A DNA stretch of 64,000 nucleotides from a virus: positions 32,584 to 96,583 of IMG/VR virus record IMGVR_UViG_3300034683_000092, one strand, 5' to 3'. The first letter of the stretch is position 1. Each line of letters starts with the position of its first letter. Of this stretch, positions 15,803 through 24,071 are shown in pieces. The notes below the pieces were generated by a model. That model was not told the DNA's origin. It worked only from the letters and a program-made list of their open reading frames with translations, and did no database searches. The translations under genes and the position numbers were made by a program.

Positions 15803-16562
15803 TGCAAAACTATTGGATCGTTTAGAGTGTGACAAATTATCAGTGTTAAGACTTGGAAGCAAAACGCCAAATGACGTAGTCTTCGCAAATAGCAAACGCT
15901 ACAAAAAAGGAGAAATCCCTTTTGAGATAAACACTGTTGAAGCATGCGTTAACTCTTCTAACAAGAGATTAATGAAGCAATGCTTTAACGAATTAGACGT
16001 AGCAACAGCGTTATGGTGCGATTTAAGCGAGTTTATCGAAGGAGATGCTGAATTCTCTTATCCAATAGTAGTAAAGGGCATATACGGCTATAAAAACAAA
16101 GATAACTATTTTATCAAAGGCAAAGAAGAACTTGATGAATGGTTGAAAGTTGATAGAAAAATTGAAAACTATATAGTAGAGAAGTTCTACACCTACTCAA
16201 AAGAGTATAGAGTTCATGTAGCTAAGGTTGGAGATGAATATAATGCTTTTTATAGTTTGCGTAAAATGCTTGTAAATGACATTCCTGATGAAGATAGGTG
16301 GTTTAGAAATGACGCAAATTGCGTGTGGATTTTAGAGGACAACGAGCAATTTGATGCTCCTATAAATTGGGATAGCATCAAAGAGCAAGCTTGTAAGGCC
16401 ATCGAGTCTGTTGGATTGTCAATGGGTTGTGTAGATGTAAAAACGCAATCACGCAAAGGTGAATGCGGATGCATTATATTAGAAACAAACTCTGCGCCAA
16501 GCCTTTCTGAGATAACTGCTGAAAAATATAACGAACAATTAAAATTGATGTTAAATGTATAG
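15756..16562 (+). CDS. ATP-grasp carboxylate-amine ligase
   Basis: Expected to join a carboxylate to an amine through an acyl phosphate, using ATP. The order of motifs fits the fold: YPIVVKGIYGYKNKDNYF with the ATP-binding Lys107, a KEYRVHV strand (149-155), SMGCVDVK (D227) and IILETNSAPSLS with the metal-binding E243 and N245. At 268 aa it is compact, like RimK-related phage ligases. It overlaps the upstream gene by 47 bases and the downstream by 8. Flanking glutamine amidotransferases and GS-like amidoligases indicate a shared peptide or amide product. Substrate unknown. Confidence 0.85.
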   Translation: MKVIKNRLKIRSKNHSAKLLDRLECDKLSVLRLGSKTPNDVVFANSKRYKKGEIPFEINTVEACVNSSNKRLMKQCFNELDVATALWCDLSEFIEGDAEFSYPIVVKGIYGYKNKDNYFIKGKEELDEWLKVDRKIENYIVEKFYTYSKEYRVHVAKVGDEYNAFYSLRKMLVNDIPDEDRWFRNDANCVWILEDNEQFDAPINWDSIKEQACKAIESVGLSMGCVDVKTQSRKGECGCIILETNSAPSLSEITAEKYNEQLKLMLNV

Positions 16563-17376
16563 AGGGTATCAGTGTATATATAGTATAATAGAGACTACTG
16601 AAAAGGATTTTGATGTAGCTAATAGTGATAGCTATAAAAAGTTTATAGCATCAACAGTCCCATCTGGAACTATCCATGTGTGTTTTTCAAATATATTTGG
16701 AAGAAAATGCTTTGATTACTTATTAATTAAAGCTTTCGCAAACCCTCAATACGCAATTCAGTCTGGAGGGTCAAATGTATGCGTATTAACAAAAGACGAA
16801 ATTATGTTTTTTGTTGACCAGATAAAAGAGCTTTACAAAGTGAACATTGAAATATTTTTTCACGAAAAGCATCAAACAAGAAATAAATTGTCTAAATATC
16901 CATTCTTTGTTATATCATATAAATCATCTGACAATTTATTCATAGATAAAGTAGTACTAACGCTGCTGAGATATATGTTTGAAGAGCCATATAATCTTAT
17001 TTTGAAAACTGTATTTTTAATGGCTGATGATGATTCTTTTAAAGATAACGATTTTTGGTTTAACTTCGAGACGGCTATAGGATGTTGTTATGGTGGAAGT
17101 GGGCACGGTTTTGTTTCTACATATGCAATACAACCTTTAAAATTGGATTTTAAAGAGAACAAAGAGTGTAGAGTAAATTCTATGGTTAAATATTGCGGAG
17201 AATCTGTAAGCAATAACAAATCGATCGATTTCGCATCTATACCAGACGAGATATTGTATGAAGATAAAGATTATTCTTGCGGTTTGAAGTTCTTGAATTT
17301 ATATGAAGAGAAAGTTAGGCCTTTATTATTAATTGTAAACGATATTAAAAAACAAAACTTAAATGAAAAAGTGTAA
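16555..17376 (+). CDS. Unknown protein B of the amidoligase cluster (paralogue of the gene at 14912)
   Basis: Paralogous to the product of 14912: the shared core contains RYxFExxYNxIL and a following FKDxDF. It has an added Gly/Cys-rich stretch (IGCCYGGSGHGFVSTYA). No known family is apparent. The start overlaps the ATP-grasp stop by 8 bases and its end overlaps the class I amidotransferase by 14, so it is coupled to both. Confidence 0.65.
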   Translation: MYRGYQCIYSIIETTEKDFDVANSDSYKKFIASTVPSGTIHVCFSNIFGRKCFDYLLIKAFANPQYAIQSGGSNVCVLTKDEIMFFVDQIKELYKVNIEIFFHEKHQTRNKLSKYPFFVISYKSSDNLFIDKVVLTLLRYMFEEPYNLILKTVFLMADDDSFKDNDFWFNFETAIGCCYGGSGHGFVSTYAIQPLKLDFKENKECRVNSMVKYCGESVSNNKSIDFASIPDEILYEDKDYSCGLKFLNLYEEKVRPLLLIVNDIKKQNLNEKV

Positions 17377-17998
17377 TATTTTTGTTGTTGGAGGTAGCAC
17401 TGGCTATGTTTCATGGATTGAGAATGTTAATTTAGTAGACTCTCCTTTAAAGGCCGACATAGTATTCTTTACTGGAGGCGAGGACGTTAGTCCGTCACTA
17501 TATGGAGAAGAATCTCATAGAACAACATTCGCAAATAAGAAAAGAGATATTGTTGAAATGGAAGTTTTTAACCTTGTAAAAGACAATCCTGATATTCTTA
17601 AGCTTGGAGTTTGCAGGGGATCTCAATTCTTAACAGTAATGAATGGAGCAAAACTAGTTCAGAATGTCAATAACCATGCTATTTGGGGTGGTCACGACAT
17701 AGATGTAGAGCATCCTGAATTCGTTGGTACTATAAAGATAACGTCTACGCATCACCAAATGCTAAGACCCTTTGTGTTGCCAGATGAAGAGTACGATTTA
17801 ATAGCTGTGTCTTCCACTAAAAGAAGTGATGTCTATCAAGGCGGAAATGGCGATATAGAAATGCCTTGTGAACCAGAAATTGTGTATTATAAAAAGACAA
17901 ACAGTCTTTGTATTCAAGGGCATCCTGAAATGCTTCCTTTTGAATGCGAGACAAACGTTGTTTTGAGAAAGATTTTAAATTATTATATCAACAAGTAA
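17363..17998 (+). CDS. Class I glutamine amidotransferase / gamma-glutamyl hydrolase-like
   Basis: Hydrolyses a gamma-glutamyl amide, either to release ammonia for a partner ligase or to cut a gamma-glutamyl bond. The triad is intact: Cys84 in KLGVCRGSQFL, His187 and Glu189 in IQGHPEM. FFTGGEDVSPSLYG near residue 36 is typical of the PuuD / gamma-glutamyl hydrolase branch (peptidase C26). At 211 aa it is a free-standing domain. Its place between the ATP-grasp and GS-like ligase genes suggests that it acts on a gamma-glutamyl intermediate. Confidence 0.88.
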   Translation: MKKCNIFVVGGSTGYVSWIENVNLVDSPLKADIVFFTGGEDVSPSLYGEESHRTTFANKKRDIVEMEVFNLVKDNPDILKLGVCRGSQFLTVMNGAKLVQNVNNHAIWGGHDIDVEHPEFVGTIKITSTHHQMLRPFVLPDEEYDLIAVSSTKRSDVYQGGNGDIEMPCEPEIVYYKKTNSLCIQGHPEMLPFECETNVVLRKILNYYINK

Positions 17999-18011
17999 TC
18001 AATTATCAATT

Positions 18012-18833
18012 ATGGACAAGTTTATTAAAGTTCAAATGTTGGGTTCTGACCCAGAGTTTTTAATCAAAAATCAAAAAAGTAACAAATATATATCTTCTAT
18101 CGGGATTATCCCTGGTACAAAAGAGGAACCTCATAAAATTGAGGAGCTGGGCAAGGGTTACGCTATCGAGATAGATAACGTACTGGGGGAATTTAATATC
18201 CCACCTGCAAGTACAAAGGAGGAATTTGTTGCAAACATGAATAAGATGAAGTTATTTATTGATAAGTGGCTTAAATCTAAAGATGAAAATCTAATTGCAG
18301 TTCATTTAGCTTCTGCCAGATATGATGAAGATCAATTGCAATCAGAAGAAGCTAAGCTATTTGGTTGTGACCCAGATTTCTGTGCTTGGACGAGAAGTCA
18401 AAATGAAAAGCCAAAAGCGAAAGACACAAGACTTCGTTCAACAGGATGTCATATCCATGTATCTTTTGAAGATAAAGACATTGACAAGTGCGAAGTACTT
18501 GTTAAAGCAATGGATTTGTTTTTAGGAGTTCCATCCATACTAATGGATAAAGACAAAGATAGAAGACAACTCTATGGAAAAGCTGGATGTTTTAGAATTC
18601 AACAATATGGTGTTGAATATAGGACTTTATCTGGGTTCTTCCTTGGCAGCGATGAGCTTATTGGATGGATGTTTGACAACACAATGGCAGCTATCGATTG
18701 GATAAATAGTGATTTGTCTGCTGCTAGAATTGCATTAGAAGAAAACAGAGAGGAAATAATCTCTGCAATCAACAATGGAGATGAAGAAAAAGCATCTTCA
18801 TTAGTTCAGAAGTTCGGAATTAAATTAGTGTAA
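18012..18833 (+). CDS. GS-like COOH-NH2 ligase (phiEco32 type 2)
   Basis: Forms an amide bond by the glutamine-synthetase type of chemistry. Characteristic elements are GSDPEF (11-16), AIEIDNVLGEFNIPPA (51-66, acidic metal ligands), GCHIHVSF with H146 and H148, and VEYRTLSGFF with E201 and R203. This set defines the phage-associated COOH-NH2 ligases first noted in phiEco32. It is followed by a hairpin and the class II amidotransferase. Substrate unknown. Confidence 0.88.
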   Translation: MDKFIKVQMLGSDPEFLIKNQKSNKYISSIGIIPGTKEEPHKIEELGKGYAIEIDNVLGEFNIPPASTKEEFVANMNKMKLFIDKWLKSKDENLIAVHLASARYDEDQLQSEEAKLFGCDPDFCAWTRSQNEKPKAKDTRLRSTGCHIHVSFEDKDIDKCEVLVKAMDLFLGVPSILMDKDKDRRQLYGKAGCFRIQQYGVEYRTLSGFFLGSDELIGWMFDNTMAAIDWINSDLSAARIALEENREEIISAINNGDEEKASSLVQKFGIKLV

Positions 18834-18840
18834 AACATTA

Positions 18841-18864
18841 CGGCCTGTTGAAATATACAGGCCG
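18841..18864 (+). terminator. Intergenic hairpin between amidoligase and class II amidotransferase
   Basis: CGGCCTGT (18841-18848) and ACAGGCCG (18857-18864) form a perfect GC-rich 8-bp stem with an 8-base loop in otherwise AT-rich DNA. There is no T run after it (CAAAACTTAAAAA), so it may be an RNA-stability or processing element rather than a full terminator. Confidence 0.5.
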
Positions 18865-18878
18865 CAAAACTTAAAAAT

Positions 18879-20444
18879 ATGATTATAACAAACTTTATTA
18901 TTTTAGCCGTATTGATTCATTCTATTATGGCATTCACACTTAAAGACAAAGTAAAATCAAACGCTTATTGTGGGCTGTTTGGATTCGTAGGAGGCGGTGG
19001 ATTCGATCTGTTCAGAATGTGTATTCTTGGCATTTATAATGACACAAGAGGCGGAGACTCAACAGGCGTATCCTTGGATGGCGTTCATTATGGATCTAAA
19101 GGTAATAAAAACAAGCTATTTAGAGCTTTTATCGCTGAAGAGAATCCATTTGACGAGTTAGCAATGAGACCCAAGGTAGCATTAGGACATTGTAGAAAAG
19201 CTTCTGTTGGTGGAATTGGGGAAGCGCAAGCACAGCCAGTGTATATAAAAGAAGGTGACAAAGTGAAATTTGTTATGATTCATAATGGTACTTTAGTTAA
19301 TTATAAAGAATTAGCTAAAAAGTACGAAGTAGAATATGAAGCCTCAGAAACGGATTCTCAGATATTTTGTAAAATAGTTTATAAAGCTGGATATAAAGTT
19401 CTTGGTGAATATATAGGCGCTGGAGCATTTGTGTTCCATGATCTTAGAATTAACAAGGTGTTTGCATTTAAAGGTAATAGTAAGATGTATAACAACTCTG
19501 CTAATACAGAGGATGAAAGGCCTTTTTATATTTTAAAATCTGGTGGTGGATATTATTTCTCATCAATAAAAGAGTCTTTAAGTGCTATTAGAAAAAACAA
19601 TGATGGAGATGTAATGACTATTAAAGTTAATACACTTACTGATTTGACTGGTGGTATTTTAGGTTATGCAAACACATACGATAGGGCTAATTTGCATCAG
19701 CTAGAATCCAAATATGGAATGTTTGACGACTACGGATGCAATACAGCTTTAATAAACAGGGGTGGAGGATACAATCCAAACAAAGAGGTTATTCTTACTT
19801 CAAAGTTAGAGCTAGAGGGAAATCATAAAAACACAGATTCATATATTACTCATGACGAAGATGGGTTTTATAATATTGGTGGAAAGCCTTTCACTGGAGC
19901 TATTTTGACAAGTACTGCTGGTTGGATTTATGACAGGAATGAAGGGTTTGGCAAATTGAATGGGCCTAAGTATAATGGAACTGTATTTGAGTCGTATTTC
20001 ATGCGTGGAATAAAAATGAATTCAAAAGTTGATTTTTACGCATGCAATTACTTTATTCGGAATTTTGTTGATAAATACGATTCGGATTTAAAGGATTTAT
20101 CAGAGGAAGAAAAGCAAGATCTTTTTGGGACTATCTTAGCGTTCTCAAATACGTCAGTAAAAATAGGCGGATTGTTTAAAACAGTTAAAAAAGGTGATTT
20201 AATAAATGCTTCTACTGTCTATCTAGTTCCACTATTCCAGTCTGGGCTGGAAAAGCATTATTATATTCTTTCTGGTAAAGTATACTCTTATAAAAAGGCT
20301 TCGATTTCTCAAAAAGATCTAATGAATACACCAAAGCATTCAATAGATGGAACGGCTGAATTAAATAAGATGTTAGAAAACAATAGTTCAGATAAAGAGC
20401 TTGAAGAATTTTATGTTAATTATATAAAACAAAATATAATATAA
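18879..20444 (+). CDS. Class II glutamine amidotransferase with N-terminal extension
   Basis: An N-terminal-nucleophile domain releases ammonia from glutamine. The nucleophile is Cys31 in AYCGLFGFVGGG, supported by TRGGDSTG, ALGHCRKASVGG and MIHNGTLVNYKEL, the class II set. Cys31 is not next to any start codon. If the ATG at 18879 is used, 30 residues (hydrophobic: ITNFIILAVLIHSIMAF) must be removed; an ATG at 18927 would leave 14 residues. Either form needs cleavage, as in PurF enzymes that mature by self-cleavage. The C-terminal 250 residues form an extra domain of unknown function. Overlaps the next gene by one base. Confidence 0.88.
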   Translation: MIITNFIILAVLIHSIMAFTLKDKVKSNAYCGLFGFVGGGGFDLFRMCILGIYNDTRGGDSTGVSLDGVHYGSKGNKNKLFRAFIAEENPFDELAMRPKVALGHCRKASVGGIGEAQAQPVYIKEGDKVKFVMIHNGTLVNYKELAKKYEVEYEASETDSQIFCKIVYKAGYKVLGEYIGAGAFVFHDLRINKVFAFKGNSKMYNNSANTEDERPFYILKSGGGYYFSSIKESLSAIRKNNDGDVMTIKVNTLTDLTGGILGYANTYDRANLHQLESKYGMFDDYGCNTALINRGGGYNPNKEVILTSKLELEGNHKNTDSYITHDEDGFYNIGGKPFTGAILTSTAGWIYDRNEGFGKLNGPKYNGTVFESYFMRGIKMNSKVDFYACNYFIRNFVDKYDSDLKDLSEEEKQDLFGTILAFSNTSVKIGGLFKTVKKGDLINASTVYLVPLFQSGLEKHYYILSGKVYSYKKASISQKDLMNTPKHSIDGTAELNKMLENNSSDKELEEFYVNYIKQNII

Positions 20445-21856
20445 TGTTAGTAAAAACAATATCTAATAATGTAGTCGATAGAGCTGACTGCATCCAAATC
20501 AAAGATAAATTTTATCAAAAAGAAGTAGACTGTGTTAGACTCGAAGGAAAATGGTATTGGGTTAAAAGTCGAATGATTTATTTCAATGAAAGACTTGATA
20601 AATACAAGAAGGTGACTAACGATACTACTGACTTTTTTACTAAAAAAGATGGCGTTATTAAGATTGTAAGAGATGAATTGGAGCCTGGGGAGTCTGTTGA
20701 AGTTTCAATTAAAGGTTTTGGTGATGGAGTTGTATCTTCCAGGGACGAAGCCTTAAGGATGGATCTTGTTTATGATAATAGATGCGGTCGGTATGTAGAC
20801 CCAACCTATTTTCGTGAAAGAGGACTAACTGTAAACTCCAAAGATGCTATAAAAACTGGTAAGAAGCTTTATGCAACTCTTCCAGAGAAATATAATTCAT
20901 CTGACCTAATGGATAAGTTCAATGTGCCACAACGAGTAGCAAAATATAATCCAACGTCTTTTAATGTTCAAGAAAAACTTGGACTTGAATATTCATTTGG
21001 ATTTGAGTTTGAAACCAGTGGTGGAAACATCCCATTAGAAGAGCTTTATAGAACTGGGTTAATGCCTTTAAGAGATGGGTCTATTTCTGGACACGAGTAC
21101 ACTACTATTCCATTAATGGGGGATTTTGGTTTGTCTGTTTTAGAAAATCAGATAAATTTGCTAAATAAGTATACCATTATAGATAAAGAATGCTCAATGC
21201 ATATCCATCTAGGTGGTTATCCAATTAGTGAAAAAGCCATTATGTCTGCTTATCTTATGGCGGTAAATCTAGAACATGAGATCGGAACGCTATTCCCTAG
21301 ATATATATTTGAAACCCATAACTACAAGGCAAAAGGCAAAGACTATTGCAAGCAGCTTTATGGTGCATCAAGTATAAATGACATCTATAAGATACTATCT
21401 GCTGGATATTATAAAACATTTGGTGGAGATTTCACTCTTAATCATCCAAGCGATTCAGGCGATCAGCAGAAATGGAATATAGAGTATCGTTATTACTGGT
21501 TTAATCTTATTAATATGATGTTTAAAAATCATGGAAAGACGATTGAATTTAGAATCCATACTCCAACTCATAATGCAGATAAGATTTATGCATGGCTGCT
21601 AATAACATCTGCTATATTGAAATATGCAGAGGAGAATATCCCAGAAGTGTTAGACAGAGATAAGGCTTATGACTTATCTTATATTATAAAGAAGTCTGGG
21701 TATCCTTTGGAATTGCAGACTATTTTATTGGAATATATAAATTGGAGAGAAAGCTTTTGCAAAGAGATGGATCGTGTTGGTGATTACGCTGGAATAAGTG
21801 AGATCATTAACGATTCTCAAGAGTTTGGGCTTCTTAAATATTTGAAATCATTATAA
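20444..21856 (+). CDS. Amidoligase_2-type GS-like ligase
   Basis: The C-terminal two thirds carry FGFEFET (185-191), a CSMHIHLGG block with H253 and H255, and TIEFRIHTPT (E367, R369), the acidic, histidine and arginine signatures of the amidoligase_2 branch of the glutamine synthetase fold. The N-terminal 170 residues are an extra beta-rich domain, perhaps for substrate binding. It is the second GS-like enzyme of the cluster and starts inside the stop of the class II amidotransferase, so the two are translationally coupled. Substrate unknown. Confidence 0.85.
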   Translation: MLVKTISNNVVDRADCIQIKDKFYQKEVDCVRLEGKWYWVKSRMIYFNERLDKYKKVTNDTTDFFTKKDGVIKIVRDELEPGESVEVSIKGFGDGVVSSRDEALRMDLVYDNRCGRYVDPTYFRERGLTVNSKDAIKTGKKLYATLPEKYNSSDLMDKFNVPQRVAKYNPTSFNVQEKLGLEYSFGFEFETSGGNIPLEELYRTGLMPLRDGSISGHEYTTIPLMGDFGLSVLENQINLLNKYTIIDKECSMHIHLGGYPISEKAIMSAYLMAVNLEHEIGTLFPRYIFETHNYKAKGKDYCKQLYGASSINDIYKILSAGYYKTFGGDFTLNHPSDSGDQQKWNIEYRYYWFNLINMMFKNHGKTIEFRIHTPTHNADKIYAWLLITSAILKYAEENIPEVLDRDKAYDLSYIIKKSGYPLELQTILLEYINWRESFCKEMDRVGDYAGISEIINDSQEFGLLKYLKSL

Positions 21857-21857
21857 A

Positions 21858-22559
21858 ATGGCTGCACCAGTAAATGCGCAGAAGCATGTTTACGACGGTG
21901 TTAAATTCGATAGCGGTCTAGAGGTTTTTTGCTATAAACAGCTTAAAGCCTCTGGCATCGCTTTTGAATATAATACTATGTCATTCGTGCTAGCGGACTC
22001 TTTTAGACCAGATAACGTTTTGATATATAAATACAATAAAGAGCATGGGTTTATATGTAGAAATCAAGCGGAACGAGGTCAGATCTATACTCCAGACTTT
22101 GTGATAAAGGATGGAAATAGAATTTTTATAATAGAATGTAAAGGCAGAGCTAATGAAAGATACCCTTTAATGAGAAAAGCGTTCTTTAGAATGATGGACT
22201 TAGATAACAATAACAGGTATTTCTTTTTTGAGCCAGCCAATAACAAACAAGTAATAAGCACAATCGAGACGATTATGAGTAAATTAAATCTAATTAAAAA
22301 CGGTCTTCTTTTAGTAAAAGACAATTTGTCTAAAAAGGATTTTCTTCTTTTAAATAATCTTTTAGATGATCGAAAGTTTGTTGACTTTATAGAGTTAACA
22401 AGAGCGATGCTCAGAAAAGAAAAAGGCAAACCAAGAGAAGAAAGAGATAAGATGTTTATTTTTAACCTTGAAAACACTATTTTTGAGACTACAGAGTATT
22501 ATAAACAAACACTTCCTCAAGACGAAGAAGATATATTAGAAAGCTATGATGAACTTTAA
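21858..22559 (+). CDS. PD-(D/E)XK endonuclease, DUF1064 / phage endonuclease-like
   Basis: A nuclease active site is visible as E22, D80 in IYTPDFVIKDG and E93-x-K95 in FIIECKG, with the VKFDSGLEVFCYKQL start typical of the family. Such proteins resemble T7 endonuclease I and cut branched or single-stranded DNA. The second half is helical and lysine-rich. It lies between the amidoligase cluster and the RecB-type nuclease gene, which it overlaps by 14 bases. Confidence 0.75.
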   Translation: MAAPVNAQKHVYDGVKFDSGLEVFCYKQLKASGIAFEYNTMSFVLADSFRPDNVLIYKYNKEHGFICRNQAERGQIYTPDFVIKDGNRIFIIECKGRANERYPLMRKAFFRMMDLDNNNRYFFFEPANNKQVISTIETIMSKLNLIKNGLLLVKDNLSKKDFLLLNNLLDDRKFVDFIELTRAMLRKEKGKPREERDKMFIFNLENTIFETTEYYKQTLPQDEEDILESYDEL

Positions 22560-23571
22560 GGATATTTCGTGGCAAGTTACAGAGCCAGAGTATAGAGCCT
22601 CTAAAAACTTGTCTTACTCAACGCTAGCGACCTTTTTAAGAGAAGGATTACCTGGGCTAAAAAGAACGCTAGATGGAGAGAAGAAAAGCTCTTCGTCATT
22701 GCTTTTTGGCAGCTTGTTTGATACAATGCTAACAGGCGCAGAAGATTTTGACAAGTTGTTCTTAGTTGGTGATTTTAAACAGCCAACACAGGCAGTGTTA
22801 AATATAATAAATGAATTGTTTAGTAAATACAAACAAGCTGATGACTTTGAGAAAATAAGACTATCTAGTCTCTCTGGATTTACAAAAGAGGAAGTTATAG
22901 CTGCATGCAACAAGTATGATTATTACTCTAGAGCTAAAGACGATACCCGCATAGGGTATATAAGCGGAGCAAAAGACTATTATTCAATGCTTGTTTTGTC
23001 AGAAGATAAATCTGTTGTTTCAAAAGAGGATTTTCAATCGGCTGTAGACTGCATCAAAGCTGTTAAGTCATCGAATTTCACGAAATGGATATTTGATGGA
23101 ACTTATGAATTGCATTATCAATTGAAATTTAAGTTAGATGGAGTTTTTAATATAAGATGTATGTTTGACATAATACTAGTAGATTATGAAAACAAGCAAA
23201 TATTCCCAATTGATTTAAAAACATCTTCTCATCAAGAGATTGAGTTTTATAAATCCTTTTATGAGTGGAGTTATTATATACAAAGTTCTATGTATTCTTT
23301 TATTTTAAGAGAATCAATAAAGAATACTCCATTTGCAGATTTCAAGGTAATGCCGTTTATGTTTTTACCTATAAACAGATATACTAGATCTCCTTTATTG
23401 TGGATTGATTCAAAATCAATACTAGAAGACCCAAGCTATTTCTATTTAAATGGGAACAAAATACCGTCTTGGAAAGAACTGTATGAAAACGCTTTGTATG
23501 CTATTAAAAACAATGAGTTTCATTATACGAGAGAGATTATTGAAAATAAAGGTTTCATGGAATTAAAATAA
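22546..23571 (+). CDS. PD-(D/E)XK exonuclease (RecB/Cas4-like, PF12684 type)
   Basis: Has the helix start NLSYSTLATFLREG and LLFGSLFDTML, then CMFDIILVD (D208) and IFPIDLKTSS (D223, K225), ending with YIQSSMYSFILRE. This order of a helical lid, DxK core and QxxxY helix is that of phage RecE/Cas4-like nucleases. It probably resects DNA ends for recombination together with the Sak4-like ATPase. Length 341 aa is usual. Confidence 0.82.
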   Translation: MMNFKDISWQVTEPEYRASKNLSYSTLATFLREGLPGLKRTLDGEKKSSSSLLFGSLFDTMLTGAEDFDKLFLVGDFKQPTQAVLNIINELFSKYKQADDFEKIRLSSLSGFTKEEVIAACNKYDYYSRAKDDTRIGYISGAKDYYSMLVLSEDKSVVSKEDFQSAVDCIKAVKSSNFTKWIFDGTYELHYQLKFKLDGVFNIRCMFDIILVDYENKQIFPIDLKTSSHQEIEFYKSFYEWSYYIQSSMYSFILRESIKNTPFADFKVMPFMFLPINRYTRSPLLWIDSKSILEDPSYFYLNGNKIPSWKELYENALYAIKNNEFHYTREIIENKGFMELK

Positions 23572-23579
23572 ATAAAAAT

Positions 23580-24071
23580 ATGATAATACTACTAATAATT
23601 ACAATTTGCTTATGGGTTTGGTTATGCTTTTCAGTTTTGCCAATTAAGAAAAAACAAATCAATTTAATATCTTCAAACAAAAAAGAAGACGATCTGTTAT
23701 TACCGATCATAGATATTGAGATAGCTGGAATAAAAACAAAAGCTATAATTGACACAGGTTCTTCTTTGAATATAATCAATAAGCATTTTGCGATGAAGAA
23801 TAATTTATTTGTTGATTATGCAAAAGAAAAAGAAGTAGACAGCTTTTTAACAGCGCAAGGAGAGACATCTACAGATGGTGTTTTGGCTTGTCAAACTGTT
23901 ATAAACAATGATTTTATGAGAGATCTTGAATTCGTTGTTTATGACATGCAAAGAGCTATGGACGCTATCAGCGAGTCAATAAACAGCGAGGTGTCTATAA
24001 TACTTGGTGTTGAAGCTATTAAGAAATTTAATATAACTATTAAAATGAATGAAGGAGTTATTATTTTATAA
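23580..24071 (+). CDS. Membrane-anchored retropepsin-like aspartyl protease
   Basis: An N-terminal hydrophobic helix (about residues 2-20) is followed by one retropepsin-type domain: LLPIIDIEIAGIKTKAIIDTGSS with the catalytic D58 in DTGSS, a flap-like TAQGETSTDGV at 92-101 and a closing SIILGVEAIKKF (hydrophobic-ILG) at 139-150. A single DTG half-site means it must work as a homodimer, as retroviral proteases do. It overlaps the next gene by 23 bases. Possible substrates include phage polyproteins or host membrane proteins; nothing in the sequence decides. Confidence 0.75.
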   Translation: MIILLIITICLWVWLCFSVLPIKKKQINLISSNKKEDDLLLPIIDIEIAGIKTKAIIDTGSSLNIINKHFAMKNNLFVDYAKEKEVDSFLTAQGETSTDGVLACQTVINNDFMRDLEFVVYDMQRAMDAISESINSEVSIILGVEAIKKFNITIKMNEGVIIL

